Source: Paraphysoderma sedebokerense
Lineage: Eukaryota; Blastocladiomycota; Physodermatomycetes; Physodermatales; Physodermataceae
Direction of reading: 5' to 3'
Assembly: GCA_025602915.1 (NCBI GenBank)
Contig: JAHLJZ010000005.1
Coordinates: 248,001-312,000, forward strand
DNA: 64,000 nt
The notes beneath the pieces are model-generated. The model made no database searches. It was not told the origin of the DNA and saw nothing but the letters and a program-made list of their open reading frames with translations. The position numbers were made by a program, and so were the translations under genes. Shown here piece by piece: positions 38,029 through 49,232 of this stretch (positions are counted from its first letter, which is position 1; the number at the start of each line of letters is the position of its first letter).

Positions 38029-39461
38029 TTATCCCCTCAAGAATTTTCGAACCTGAGCCAAGAACATGATGGCAATCATAAAAGGGCTCGCAAATTTGAG
38101 GTAACGACGTAATAAAAGGATAACAAATTTGAGATTTTGAAGGTTCACTCCGGTGGTGAGTTGCTGCTTCTTACGTTTTGTGCTGAGAGCGGTAGACGGC
38201 TTGACCGCTGGTTTGGCTTGGACGGCTGGAGGTTCTGCTCCCGAGGCAGCTTCGGTCGTAGTGGTAGGGACGTCGGAGGAAGCTGAGTTTTTGAGTTGTC
38301 CAAATTTACGGCCAGCTTCTTCTGGAAGCACCTTCTCTGATACTGATTTGGCGGGTAAACTGTTTGTAAGTTTCAACAGGAGATTAATAGATCGCGGAAG
38401 GGCTTTGGTCGAAACTAATGGTGATAGTTTGTCGCGATTGGTTAGTCAAGGGGAGAAAGAAGGAAGAATACATAGCGAAATTTCAAACCGAAAGAAACCA
38501 CACTGGAAGGCAGCCAGCCGCCTGGATTTCCGTCAATAATCATGACAGCTGTGGGGAAACAGGCAAAACGATTATGTTATAATTGATGTACAAGCAACCC
38601 GAAAGAATATGTCGCAAGCTTACTTCTTGTCTTTTCTACTCCATCGACGACAACTTTTTCAACGAGGTGTCCAGCGACTTCACAAGTCATTCGAACTACT
38701 CCCTCAGAATCACGAACTGGCATGTCCTTGTGTTCGCAGCTTTTCACGGCGCTCACTAAACGTCCATTTTCAATTTCCCTACTGTGTCCGATTAATACCA
38801 CGTCACGAGCAGATGTGGGCCATACAGGGTTGGTTTGGAAATAAAAGATTCTGACAGTTTTCGATACCTCCTCCAAAATCTGGGCTTCTTTCATGATTTT
38901 GTCCCATTTTGGCCGACCGAGCGGGTCTGCCAAGGCATCAAAGACGGTTGCAGCTGGAGCATCCATAAGAATCACAACTTTGTAACGATATTGTTCTTGA
39001 TGATGACGGTAAATCTGGAAAGTGGGGGCTTGATCAACGACGAGCATCCAAGTGGGGTCTTCCGATACATTCTCTATATTCTCTATGTCCACCAAGTTCA
39101 ATAATTTTTCCACCATTTCATCGGATTCGTCAGCGTAGGCTGGTCTGGTATGACCATTTTCTGCGACTACGCCATTTGACTCTTTGGCGGATTTAGTGGC
39201 TGCTACCATTGTGGCTGTTGATTCTTTGAGAAGTTTTTGGGGGTGGGAAGGAGAGGATTTGGAATTTGACGGGTTGATTTCGAGGAAGGAAGCTGCACAA
39301 GTTCCGAGAAATAAAAGACCACTTAGAAAATAGCAGACGGTTGAAGTTGAGCCGGAGCAAGAGCAGGCGCCGAGAGCAAAGAGTTGGACAGAGAGAAAGA
39401 AAGAGGCGGCAATGGGACGTGCCAAGGACTTGTTGAATTTTTGCGGGGAAATAACGTTCAT
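38029..39461 (-). CDS. Membrane-anchored START-domain lipid-binding protein
   Basis: START domains bind single lipids in a hydrophobic pocket. The Met at 39461 is followed by two hydrophobic N-terminal segments (AASFFLSVQLFALGA and CYFLSGLLFLGTCAASFL). The START region then runs from about residue 100: WMLVVDQAPTFQIYR, YKVVILMDAPAATVFDALAD, RPKWDKIMKEAQILEEVSKT, TSARDVVLIGHS and VRMTCEVAGHLVEK, matching StAR/PCTP-type sequences ('P...VFDxLxDxxxRxxWD', 'xxRDFVxxR'). The exons near 38390-38570 add NPGGWLPSSVVSF, the usual closing motif before the C-terminal helix. The last exon ends with a hydrophobic stretch (FASPFMIAIMFLAQV). So the domain appears held at a membrane at both ends. Ligand unknown. 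Confidence 0.8.
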
Positions 39462-40306
39462 TTACCTTGCTCCTTCAAATGCGATTAATGTGCCACCGAC
39501 TACTGAAGGAAATCGTGTGGAAGGCACAGTGAGTGATGCAGAGAGTTTGCAGGATACGGGGTGGATTTATGTCGAAAGCGGGGTTAACAGTGTGTCTGCA
39601 TCCATGAGCAAGCCACTGTGGAGGTGGATGCGCAAGGCCCCAATCAGCAATGAACGGGAGCAAAACTCATGAAAATTGTAATAATGCAATGAATAAACTC
39701 AAACTGCCGACTTGTGTGACCTAACCATTCTTATTGTATTTACACTGCGATTGTTCAGTCCTCTGAAAAAGCATAGGTATAACATTGTGCATGACTGCAG
39801 AAGCGCCGCCCTTGTCTTATGGCAAAAATTCACCCGTCCTGGTCCCAGCCACAGAGGGACGAGAGAGTGTGTTGACTTGTGGTGCTGCTTGTGTACATGC
39901 ACATATGATACATGTATTCTATCTGCCAGACCAGAGAAATGCTGAATGTGATATAGGGGGAATATAAGACTCTGCGGAGGTTCAGAAGGGCCGCCACGTG
40001 GACGACGATCCGCAGAGAATGTGCGCTCATGCGACTGAAACCGACTCCTTGTTCGCGATTATTGTGGATTTGTGGATTCGTATGGATTATCGTTGTCGCC
40101 GTTGCCGTGGGCCGCTCCACTCGCTCCATCGCACTCCCCTCGGCCGTTGCTGCAGTCCGCTTTCTGCCGTATTGCTCTATTGCATCTCCCGTTAAGAAAT
40201 TGTCTGCTTCTCCACTGGTCTTAAAAAGCACTACTCCCAGTCTCTCAGAAACTATGTTTTAAACTCCACCCTGCTACCACTCCGCGTCCCCCGTCCCCGC
40301 CGTCCT
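39462..40306. promoter_or_regulatory. Divergent spacer between the START gene and the SH3 gene
   Basis: A stretch of 845 bp with overlapping short open frames on both strands, none with a signature. It should contain both promoters. CT-rich tracts near 40262-40300 lie just upstream of the SH3 gene, as often seen before fungal start codons. Confidence 0.35.
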
Positions 40307-41983
40307 ATGCTACTCTCCGCTTCTATAGTCCCCTCTCTGCTCTCCCTCCTTCTCATCTCCCACGCAAATTCATTATCCGACTGTCTTTCGGTCAAATCCT
40401 CAAAGTATTGTGGCGCTGTCGGCGACTATAAAGTCCCCAAAGATGTCAACCCTTGGCTACGATCTTTGTTCAATGACCCAAAAATTCAGTGGCCTAACCC
40501 TGTAGCCGATGCTGCCGAATTCGACAAAATGTTTGAATCCATGGTTTTGACAAATAGAGAGGAATGGTATATACGACAGTACGGAAGATGGTTCGCAACT
40601 TTTTACTTCCTCTCTCAGATGATGCATATCATTCATGCTCTTCCATAATAGCTCGTTCAAATCCCGAGATCGCTATTTCACCACCTTCTTGTGCGGAGGC
40701 CTACTTTTTGCCACCAATAACCCAAATTCAAACTCTTCTTATCAGTGTGGTACAAACTCCCCAAAAATTTGTAGACAGACAATGTTGGATTGGTACGATG
40801 TAAGTGAAAAGTCTATTGGTTCCTCAAGTTTGGATTACGCAGTACATGGTCCACTAATCCATTGAATATTTTGCAGTCCTTAGAAGCAGCCGCAAAGGAC
40901 AAGGACATATGCCCTTTGAGCGACGAAGATCGAGTCAAACTCTTGGCAGCCCTGAATACTGACCGAAAGAATGACCTGACAACTCCTTGGATCATCGCCA
41001 ACGAAAATTGCGTCTCGGGTGCCCAATCGGAATCAGAAACTTGCGGATGGGCCTCAAATGCAGTCGCTTGTTCCAAGAATTGCACTTCGTCCGCCTTATC
41101 ATGTGGTTCAACTGCTGGTCTTCCTTCGTCATCCCAATCGTCGTCTCCTTCGGACACAGTATTAATTATTATCGGAATTTGTTGTGCTTTCGCAGCGATC
41201 GGCTTGGGTTTTTTCATTATATCAGCAATAAATCGTCGAAAAAGACTGGCATACGTTTTGGAACAAGTCAAAAAAATGAAAGAGAAAGAGGCGAATTTAT
41301 CGTCCACGACGTCCACATTACCAACTCCTTCCTCTTCGACTCTTAACCAACCGGACAGCCTTTCTCCAAAACCATCGTCTGCATTAGAAAATCGCACAGC
41401 TACCGCTTCATCCGATAGCAAGACTAATAAACAGTTACAAACTCATACGGTATTTGTGACTTTTGATGAGCCGCTCCACGAAGACGAAATAGTCGTTTTA
41501 AAGGGTGACCTGATTCAGTTGATCCGATCGTTTGAAGATGGCTGGGTCCACGGTATTAATTTACGGACAAACCAAGCCGGTGTTTTCCCACATGCCTGCT
41601 TATTTCCAAATTTGTCACATACGGATACTGACAAGGTTGATGACCAAATGGAAGAAGAGCAGAATGACGAAGATGACAAGGCAACAATGGCCTCGACAGT
41701 CCTCACGGGGGTATCTTCCAATGCGCCAACAGTATTATCTCGTTCTTCACCCTACACTGTGAGAAAGGAGTACCCGCCGAATCCAGTGATTCAACAGACT
41801 GATACTCATTATGATATAGATAGTTTGATACCTCTGCACACTTTTTCAGATCAACGGCGTGATAGTGTTAGTTCGATGGATTCGACAGTCGTTTCTTGCG
41901 GCAATTGGAGACCGCAAAGAACGTACAGTGTTGTGAGTTCAAATTTAAGTCTGTCGGCGGTGGGAGGGAAAAACCGTCAATAG
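40307..41983 (+). CDS. Single-pass membrane protein with Cys-containing ectodomain and cytoplasmic SH3 domain
   Basis: The start at 40307 gives a signal peptide (MLLSASIVPSLLSLLLISHA). The ectodomain, about 230 residues, has many Cys (SDCLSVKSSKYCG, REECSFKSRD, YQCGTNSPKICRQT, KDICPLSDED, ENCVSGAQSESETCGWAS, CSKNCTSS). A transmembrane helix, IIIGICCAFAAIGLGFFIIS, is followed by basic NRRKR. After a Ser/Thr-rich linker the SH3 domain begins VFVTFDEPLHEDEIVVLKGD, with the ligand-site residues in GWVHGINLRTNQAGVFP. Introns lie at about 40567-40648 and 40801-40877. The architecture is that of fungal sensor-like membrane proteins with SH3 tails (compare Fus1 and many fungal SH3 membrane proteins); the ectodomain ligand is unknown. 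Confidence 0.8.
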
Positions 41984-42289
41984 ATGAGTTGATTGCGATA
42001 GAAATGGACACCTTCCTCGAGGGAGTAAGTAGAAATAGAAAAAGCGATCGAGACTTGTATAGTGTAGATTTACTTTTTAATTTAGCATCAATTTGAATTC
42101 TGTATTATAACTAAAAGCCAAGGATTTCGTACATTCCCTAATAGATTTATAATTCTCCATGTTTGCCTTCTTTTTTGAATAAAATAAAAATAGACTCGGG
42201 CTTATCATTATTTTTACATCAAAGTGAATGGGTATCATCCTACCTTATTATCCTACCATATATGTTATTGTACAATGTTTATATTCAAA
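41984..42289. other. Convergent spacer
   Basis: The 3' ends of the SH3 gene and FNIP face each other. AT-rich with AATAAAATAAAA near 42178-42189, a possible poly-A signal for the SH3 gene. Confidence 0.4.
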
Positions 42290-45200
42290 TCAATACCCTC
42301 TCCGTATGACTATTTCTTCTGCTATTCTCGTCACTAATTCCACATCTTCAATCGTTATCGGTACACCACTTACAATCCCAGCTAAATCACTGGTCCCACC
42401 TGAAGTGGATCCAGACCCGGACGGAGGTACATTCGATACAGCGACGGAACCTCCAAATACACAACTTAATATTCGTAGCTGAACAGGCGCGAAGGGCGGG
42501 GTAAGGAAATGTCGGAGGAGTGACAGTCTTCTGTGTTGCCTTTTGGGACCGGTGGGCAGTGTTTCTGCCTGGCTGGTCTGATGAAGATTAGAACTGTCAG
42601 TCTCGTTGATCGAAGTCGGTACGGAGGACTCCGACGGCGACTGCGGCTGTGACTTAAGCGATTGATTCTTGAAATAGCCAAAATTATCCACCCTCGCACC
42701 AGAGCATTCCTCGTTGCCAGGGGAGGAGCTTTGGGATTCGGACTGTTGTTGATGTAATTGTTCAAGTTGACGACACAGGACGGATTCAGAAAGAGAAATG
42801 AGCGAAATTAGAAGTTCGGCCTTCTGATAAAGATCAAGGAGGAAGTCTTCGATTGTTTGCAAGGGGAGAGGTATAGGGAGGTGCTGAAATTAAGGTAAGG
42901 GGAACCAACAAGGCACATCAGCACTTCGTCTTCTTTCAGAATAACTAATTTAGACCAAGGTGAGAGGGAAAATCATAACTTACATCGCTGCTTGCGTTCG
43001 GATAACTTTGTGGAATAGGTATTACACCAAAATCACATGTTTCTTTGACAAGTCGCAACATAGATTCTACAGTTTGGGAAAATTTTCCGCGTTTGATGGT
43101 TACACTTATCAGCATATCGTCTTCTATTATGTCTATTTGTGTGGGTGATTTACGTTGGGAGGGGGGATTAATGGATAAGAAAGTAGGAAAATTGAATGAT
43201 AATGTTGGACTAGTGAGGGTGGATGACCTAGGTTATCAACATATATTGTCAGGAGGAAGAAATCGACACGGAAAGGAAAGAATGCCGGTTTAAGGTACCG
43301 TGTTGTATCGTCGCCTGACAACTGCAACAAATCATTCAACAAAACACCAGATTCTGATCCCTTGTTCAAGGTCTGTGGGGATTCTGAGTTGTGCCTGTCA
43401 AAAGGAGAAACCCGAACGACAATTATTTTACATGTGGTGGTGTCAGCAACGATGCAAATCGATTGGTTTGGTGGATTCGCTGGATCGAGTGGATTCTACC
43501 GTCGATAGATCATGGTTTAGCCAAAACTCTAAATTGAAAGTATAAAACGTAGGCGGAAGACAAACCTTAATGTCATTTTTTAGATCTTCCTTCAGTTGAT
43601 CAAGAAAATCAAACTGTGGAGCTGCAGAAATAACAAAATCGTTGACGTAATACGACGACTGTCGAGAGGTGATGAGAGAAATGAGGGGGGATTTCGGCGG
43701 GTTGTTTGCAGAAACTGAAGCACTTTGTGCATCGATACGATGAGAGGTGAAATCAAAAGGGAAGTCAACATTAAGATTACCTGATGATGAACGAAGTCCG
43801 CATTCATCGTACGGGGAATTATGATCAATTGTAGATTTTGAACTGCATGGTTCTGGTAGAGCAATTCCGGTCTCCAATGAGGATGATATCGGCGGTCGAA
43901 GGAACCACTGTAGAGCTGACAATACTGGCGCTGTGTCTGCATCTTTTCCTACGACGACTACTCTTGTGTGACAACTGAAAGGTGACAAGAGAAATTCAGT
44001 ACTAGGGAAGGAAGATCGACCGTACAAATTTGTTAGTTCGACGGCTCGAAAAGCTGTATCGATCGAAGGATCACATGAACTTCTCGGACTGATGATGGGG
44101 TTCATCCATGAGAAATGTGTAGAAAGAAATGTTGTTAAGAGGGAGGAAAAAAGGCTAAGAACAACAATGTCAGTCACTCCTGACTAACAGGACACAAATA
44201 ATGGAATTATGGCCGTACTATTCCTTCCGCGGTGACTCAAATTTATTGATTGCCACAGAGAAATTAGACAACAAGGCTTTCGTGATTTGCAAACCATCGG
44301 TAGCCGGCAATTCCGCAGCAACTTTCGACGGCGTCGTCAGAAGAACGTACGCTGGCCGCTAGCAGAGGTCAGAACATTGGTTAATAATTTCTCAGTATGC
44401 TATCGCTCTGCCATAAAGCTACATACGTTGAACTTCCAAGACTCCACTAGGCAGACAAACCATTCACGAAAGCGGCGAACCGCGTCTATACAACTTAATT
44501 CCCTCTGCAAAGAGTACGAGCCGAATTGACCGATCTGCTTGGAATTCGAGGAATTGGAGATCGGACCGCTTGATGAGGAGATAGAGGAGGAAGAGGTGTT
44601 CACGCTTGAGGTCGATTTTAGGTGGGAAGGTGGGGACGGAGAGTCCGATGACGACTATCGAGGGACAAAAAATTAATACCGACAATAAAGAAACCAACTT
44701 CGCAAATATTGGAGGTCAGCACCCCAAACTCACAGAGTCACCCCATTGGCCCCCACTGAGCCATCTCTTGACCCATCTTTTCACAACTTTACTTAATGTT
44801 TCCTGAAGAATCTTCAACTGCCTCTCAATCAAAACAAAGTGGGATGTAATAAAGGTTTTCAGGTGGGGAGTCTGTTCTGGGACAGTTATGACTACGCCTA
44901 CTGCGTACAACGATCTTGTCAGGACTCGAGCCGCCAGCTTGTATTGGGGAGAATAAGGGTTCATTGTCGGAGATGGATGCCCGCTATCAACTGCAGCTGC
45001 TTTTGCAATCGGAATGCCAGATGGAGATAATCGATGAGAATTTGTTGTTGTTGTTGACGAAACTGATATCGAGAGAAACATTAGCAATCGATAGGGCAAG
45101 GTAAACGGGTGATACAAACCGTCTTCTTCGGCTCCACTGGTCGAAGTATTGCGAGAATGCGACGGACTCTTAATTGATCCATCACTTAGATTTAAAGCAG

Positions 45201-46071
45201 TAGCATTCCATTCTAATTCGCTTAATGATATCGAGAATAAATTTGTCAGAAGTATTTGCGTAGCTTGGGCAGATTGATTTTGAACCTTCGAAGATGAGGA
45301 GGAAGCTGCCGGTTTGAGGACGTGCAATTTAGTGGATTGACCTTTATAACTTAAGGGAACGGAGCCGAATATCATCTGCGATATCAGGTCAAAATTGTGT
45401 GAAGTTTTGCGTTTGATAGACAGTCGATGTCTCTTCGTTTGACTGGGGGTCGAGTTAACGGATGAAGTTGAAGAAGAGGCCGAAGTCGTGATAGCTGAGG
45501 ATTTCAATTTTGAGTTTATAGAGGGTTGTCTCTCCATGGTCGAAGGTGATAATTGCTGTTTCGTAGAGGTTCGGCGCTCCAATTGTGATTTAGATTTGTG
45601 GTTTGCAGTGGCGGAGGAGGGATCTGTCATATGGGTATCGAGAAGGGGAGCTTTGCGACCAGTGGTAGTTTCCTGACAAAACAGAACTCTGACATCGTTC
45701 ACATCAATCGCTGTCGAGTGTTGCCTGGTGATACTGCAGGTGAGAGAAAGGCCATTGACGTCGAAGAATTACAGAAACAGCTTACGGAGATGACTTCAAA
45801 TGGACGTTCTCTTCCCCCGCAGAAGAATGCTGTGGTTTTGAGAATATTTTGAACATTATTACAAATGTGATGAGTTAGCAGCAGAGATCCAGTTGCCGGA
45901 GCTCGGTTCCTCGAACGATGGGACGAGGGAATTGAGAATGTTGAAAAATTGCGACGAAGCGGACACGTCCCAAATTCCAATATCAATTCAATCATATCAT
46001 ATCAAGGAGATCAGTTACGTCAATACAGGAGAATACTCCGCATTCCATTTGTTTTCCATGCCAATGGGCAT
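42290..46071 (-). CDS. Folliculin-interacting protein homologue (FNIP / Lst4)
   Basis: FNIP pairs with folliculin to act as a Rag-GTPase GAP at the lysosome/vacuole, linking amino acids to TORC1. A secure exon (about 44716-45733) contains DVNDVRVLFCQETTTGRKAP, like FNIP 'xSEIRLIVYQDxERRGRxVLFDS', and further on LISQMIFGSVPLSYKGQSTK, almost the FNIP hallmark 'LGEMMFGSVAMSYKGSTLK'. Later exons give LSLFSSLLTTFLSTHFSWM (near 44120), RVVVVGKDADTAPVLSALQW (near 43910), KFSQTVESMLRLVKETCDFG (near 43050) and the C-terminal QTIEDFLLDLYQKAELLISL (near 42830), corresponding to the DENN-type parts. The stop is at 42290-42292. The 5' exon upstream of 45733 is uncertain; I placed the start at the upstream ATG at 46071 only provisionally. 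Confidence 0.75.
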
Positions 46072-46610
46072 TTAGGATCCATCTATATTCATATAGACTA
46101 CCGGTAAACCTTATCCGCAGCCAATGCATCAGGTAAGTTTAGATAAGGACAGAGTCCAGAGACACCGGAGCATACAAATCTCCACTGCAATTGATTTTAA
46201 GATTCGATACAGCCCACAGGAATATATCTACAGTTTACCGTTATATCTTTGAATCGTTGCGAATGTCGCCGAGCAAAGTTCAAAATAGCTTTAATCAGTA
46301 TCACGTGACTGCGCACAGATTCCCTTTTTTGTTTACATTTTTCTCATCCTCGTCTTGTGGCCATTCCTCACTGCGACCTTTGCAGGACATTCCCTCTTTT
46401 ACTTCCCTTCGTCGTTTCCATTGTCCTCATTCAGAACATCATCTCATCTTCCACCTATCCCATCTTTCTCGGCCATCCTGTCACTTTGGCCTATCCCTCG
46501 TTGTCCAACACAAATCTTGTTGACTCTCCTCCATCAACCTCCCCCGTTTTCACAAAAACCCTCTTTATAACGCTAGTTCAATTGCCCTATATACTGAAAC
46601 CGTGCTAGCT
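46072..46610. promoter_or_regulatory. Divergent spacer between FNIP and the WW-domain gene
   Basis: A region of about 540 bp, strongly pyrimidine-rich near 46330-46560, upstream of the WW gene. Short frames within it are Ser/Pro/Phe-rich products of the CT tract and not genes. Confidence 0.35.
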
Positions 46611-48690
46611 ATGGATACAAAACCTGCCGAATTAGAAATTGACATCGTTCATCCACTCCCCCCAAGACCAGATATCCCGCCGCCCGCGCCGGGAGGTAAT
46701 TCAGAAAGAAGTCGGTTTGTTGACAAAGAGCCTCGCCGCGAAAGAGAAGATAGAGATGACAGAAAAAGGGTATGTCTACAACATGCAGATTTCAATAGTA
46801 ATTTTTGAAGATCGATTTTCGTCTTGTGTGGAACTGTGAAGTGTTTCAGAATGCATATTTTTGGACGACAGCTGGGTATTCAAAAAGGAGATTGCAAATC
46901 AAAGAGGCTTTCCTGAAGTGACCGTGGATTGCAAAATAATATGAGGTTAAGACTGTTGGCGCCAGGGATATCTGATAAAGATAACTTAGAATGATGATCG
47001 CCGCTTCTCCTCTCATGCTCACCCCTCTATAACATACTGAACGAACGATTTTCTTCGATCCACTGCTTTGCGTTATGACTCATTTTGGAAGATAACTTCG
47101 GACTTCTCGACTTACATCTATTACCTCTTTCTCTTCTTCACAGACAAACGTTGATCATTGGAGCCCTCGACGACCACCTTCTCCAAAGGGCAGTGGCGGA
47201 TTCGACCATTGGAGTCCACGCAGACTATCAAGGAACCCTAGTCCAGTTCGAAGAAATCCAGATAATCGTCCTGAACGCCGCAATGCTGATACATGGGTTC
47301 CAGAATACCGAGAACGAGAACGTGATCGAGGCCGCGATGGCGAAAATCGACTGGATAGACGGGATAATCGTGAAAGGAACCACAGCCCGGAATGGAACCG
47401 TCGAAATGAAGATAGGACACGACGTCCGGATGGAAGATATCTCGCTGCGAATGAAAGAGATCGTCGGCTAGATTCTCGATTGGGCACTGAAAGCTATAAA
47501 AACAACCCTAAAAGCTTACCCGATGTCAGAGATCGTCCCTATCGTTCATCGTCTGATAGGAGTCGCGAACAACGTGAACCGGAACCACCGCATGCAAAAC
47601 ACGACGATCGCTCCCGTTCCATTCGGGAGAATAGAGAACCTTCATCTCAGCGTTTTGAACAGGATAGATCCATCCGCCTAGCAGAGACGAGTGCACGAAG
47701 CAACCGACATGAATCTCGCCGTGAACAATCTCCGCCCTCGAATTTCGATAATAGGCAGCCATTCACAGACAGAGATTTGAGATCCGCTCCAAGACGAAGC
47801 AGTCAGGTGAAGCCTCCCCCGCCTCTACCTCGCAGTCCATCACCACCACCTCGTGAACCTTCTCCGACGCCGTCCGTTAAACATGCTTGGCGTAAGGTTG
47901 TCTCTTCAAAGGGGCAGACATATTACTTCAATAAAGACACTGGGGAATCACGTTGGGATGTCCCGGAAGAGTTAAGGCATGTCGAAATTCCTTTGCTGGA
48001 ATCTAGTATTGAGGAGGAAGAAACGGAATATGATGGCTATGGAGAGCAACCCGAGCAACCCAACAAAAGAAGGAAAATTGAAGACAATAACGCCGGAGTT
48101 GATCCTTCTATTTCCAGTGTTGAAAATCACAGAGATTATCCGATGAAGGAATACAAGAGACATCAACCGACAGATGGTAATGTTCATTCATATTATCTAG
48201 TTTCTGACTTTGTACTGAGATTATGTTAGAATATCCAGTCTCCCCTCGTGACTCCAGAGCCAACTCACCTCCCCGAAAGTTTCGAGAATCTGATGCAGCT
48301 CGTCCTCCTCATCATCAACATCCCCGCCCTTCGCCTCGACCTTACCCGCCTGGATCGAATCAGTACGGCTACCGTCCAAGGCTATATTATCAAAGAGACT
48401 TCAGACCATCTTTCCGAGGTGGGCGTGGTGGATTTCGCCCTCACGCCGGGAATAAAAACTTCGGTTTTCGTCCCCAATTTCGACCTCAGTTTCGGCCACG
48501 ATTTGGTGAGCAACATGCGGAATTCAGACCGCCAGGTGAATGGAATAATCAACCACGTTATAATCGTGATTATCAGGACCGATCTTCTCATGATAATCCA
48601 AAGGATAATTTGAAAAGAGGTGCACCAGGTTCCTCGGATTATGGTCCGCCGAATGGTCGGTCTGAGCCAGTATCTCGGGGTAATTGGTGA
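46611..48690 (+). CDS. WW-domain protein with Arg-rich (RD/RS) and RGG-like regions
   Basis: The ATG at 46611 opens MDTKPAELEIDIVHPLPPRP, then RREREDRDDRKR. The next secure exon starts at about 47144 (DHWSPRRPPSPKGSGGFDHW; the phrase HWSPRR is repeated), followed by a long Arg/Asp/Glu/Ser-rich region like those of splicing factors. The WW domain lies at about 47890-47975: WRKVVSSKGQTYYFNKDTGE then SRWDVPEEL, with both signature Trp residues and the YYF core. After an intron the C-terminus is Arg/Gly/Phe-rich (FRPSFRGGRGGFRPHAG; FRPQFRPQFRPRF repeats), suggesting RNA binding. Architecture suggests an mRNA-processing factor that binds Pro-rich partners; no orthologue is named. The first intron (about 46770-47143) is several times longer than others here, or hides a small exon. 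Confidence 0.78.
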
Positions 48691-49232
48691 AGTGGAAGTT
48701 GGTCGAAGTAATGAGCGGCTTAACCGACCACTATTGATAGAGGCATTCTCATGATGGACGATATGTGTCAACTGAGCTATCGGCACATATTAGATCAGCG
48801 TCTTCGTTTTCACACTCGGCTATTGCAGATGGATACCTTTGCCAATTCTCGTTCCTTCGGTGTTCTGCTATCACGATATAATATATACTGTGGATGAATT
48901 AAAAGTGCTTGGTGTATACTATAAGAGGAATGTTGCAATTTAAGACAGTTACGACGAAGTTTTTGCTTGTAGTTTGGATGGGATTGTGTATTGAAAGATG
49001 ATTAATATCGATTTGAACATTTACATCGCAATGTTATTGCTGAATTCATTTCACCCTCCAGATCTCGTCATCAATCATCGCTTTATGTCAGTTGCCAAGT
49101 CTCTAAATATTCTTTACCGTCACCCTGAGAATTATGCACGCTTACGCCCACCCTATGGATTTGTCCGTCATAGACACTCTCCCAATCTACACATCACCTT
49201 CTTTGTCTCCTTCTTTAGCTGGCACAATTCAG
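48691..49232. other. Convergent spacer
   Basis: The 3' regions of the WW gene and the large minus-strand orphan. An open frame at 48998-49306 has no signature and overlaps the orphan's end. Nothing else recognised. Confidence 0.4.
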
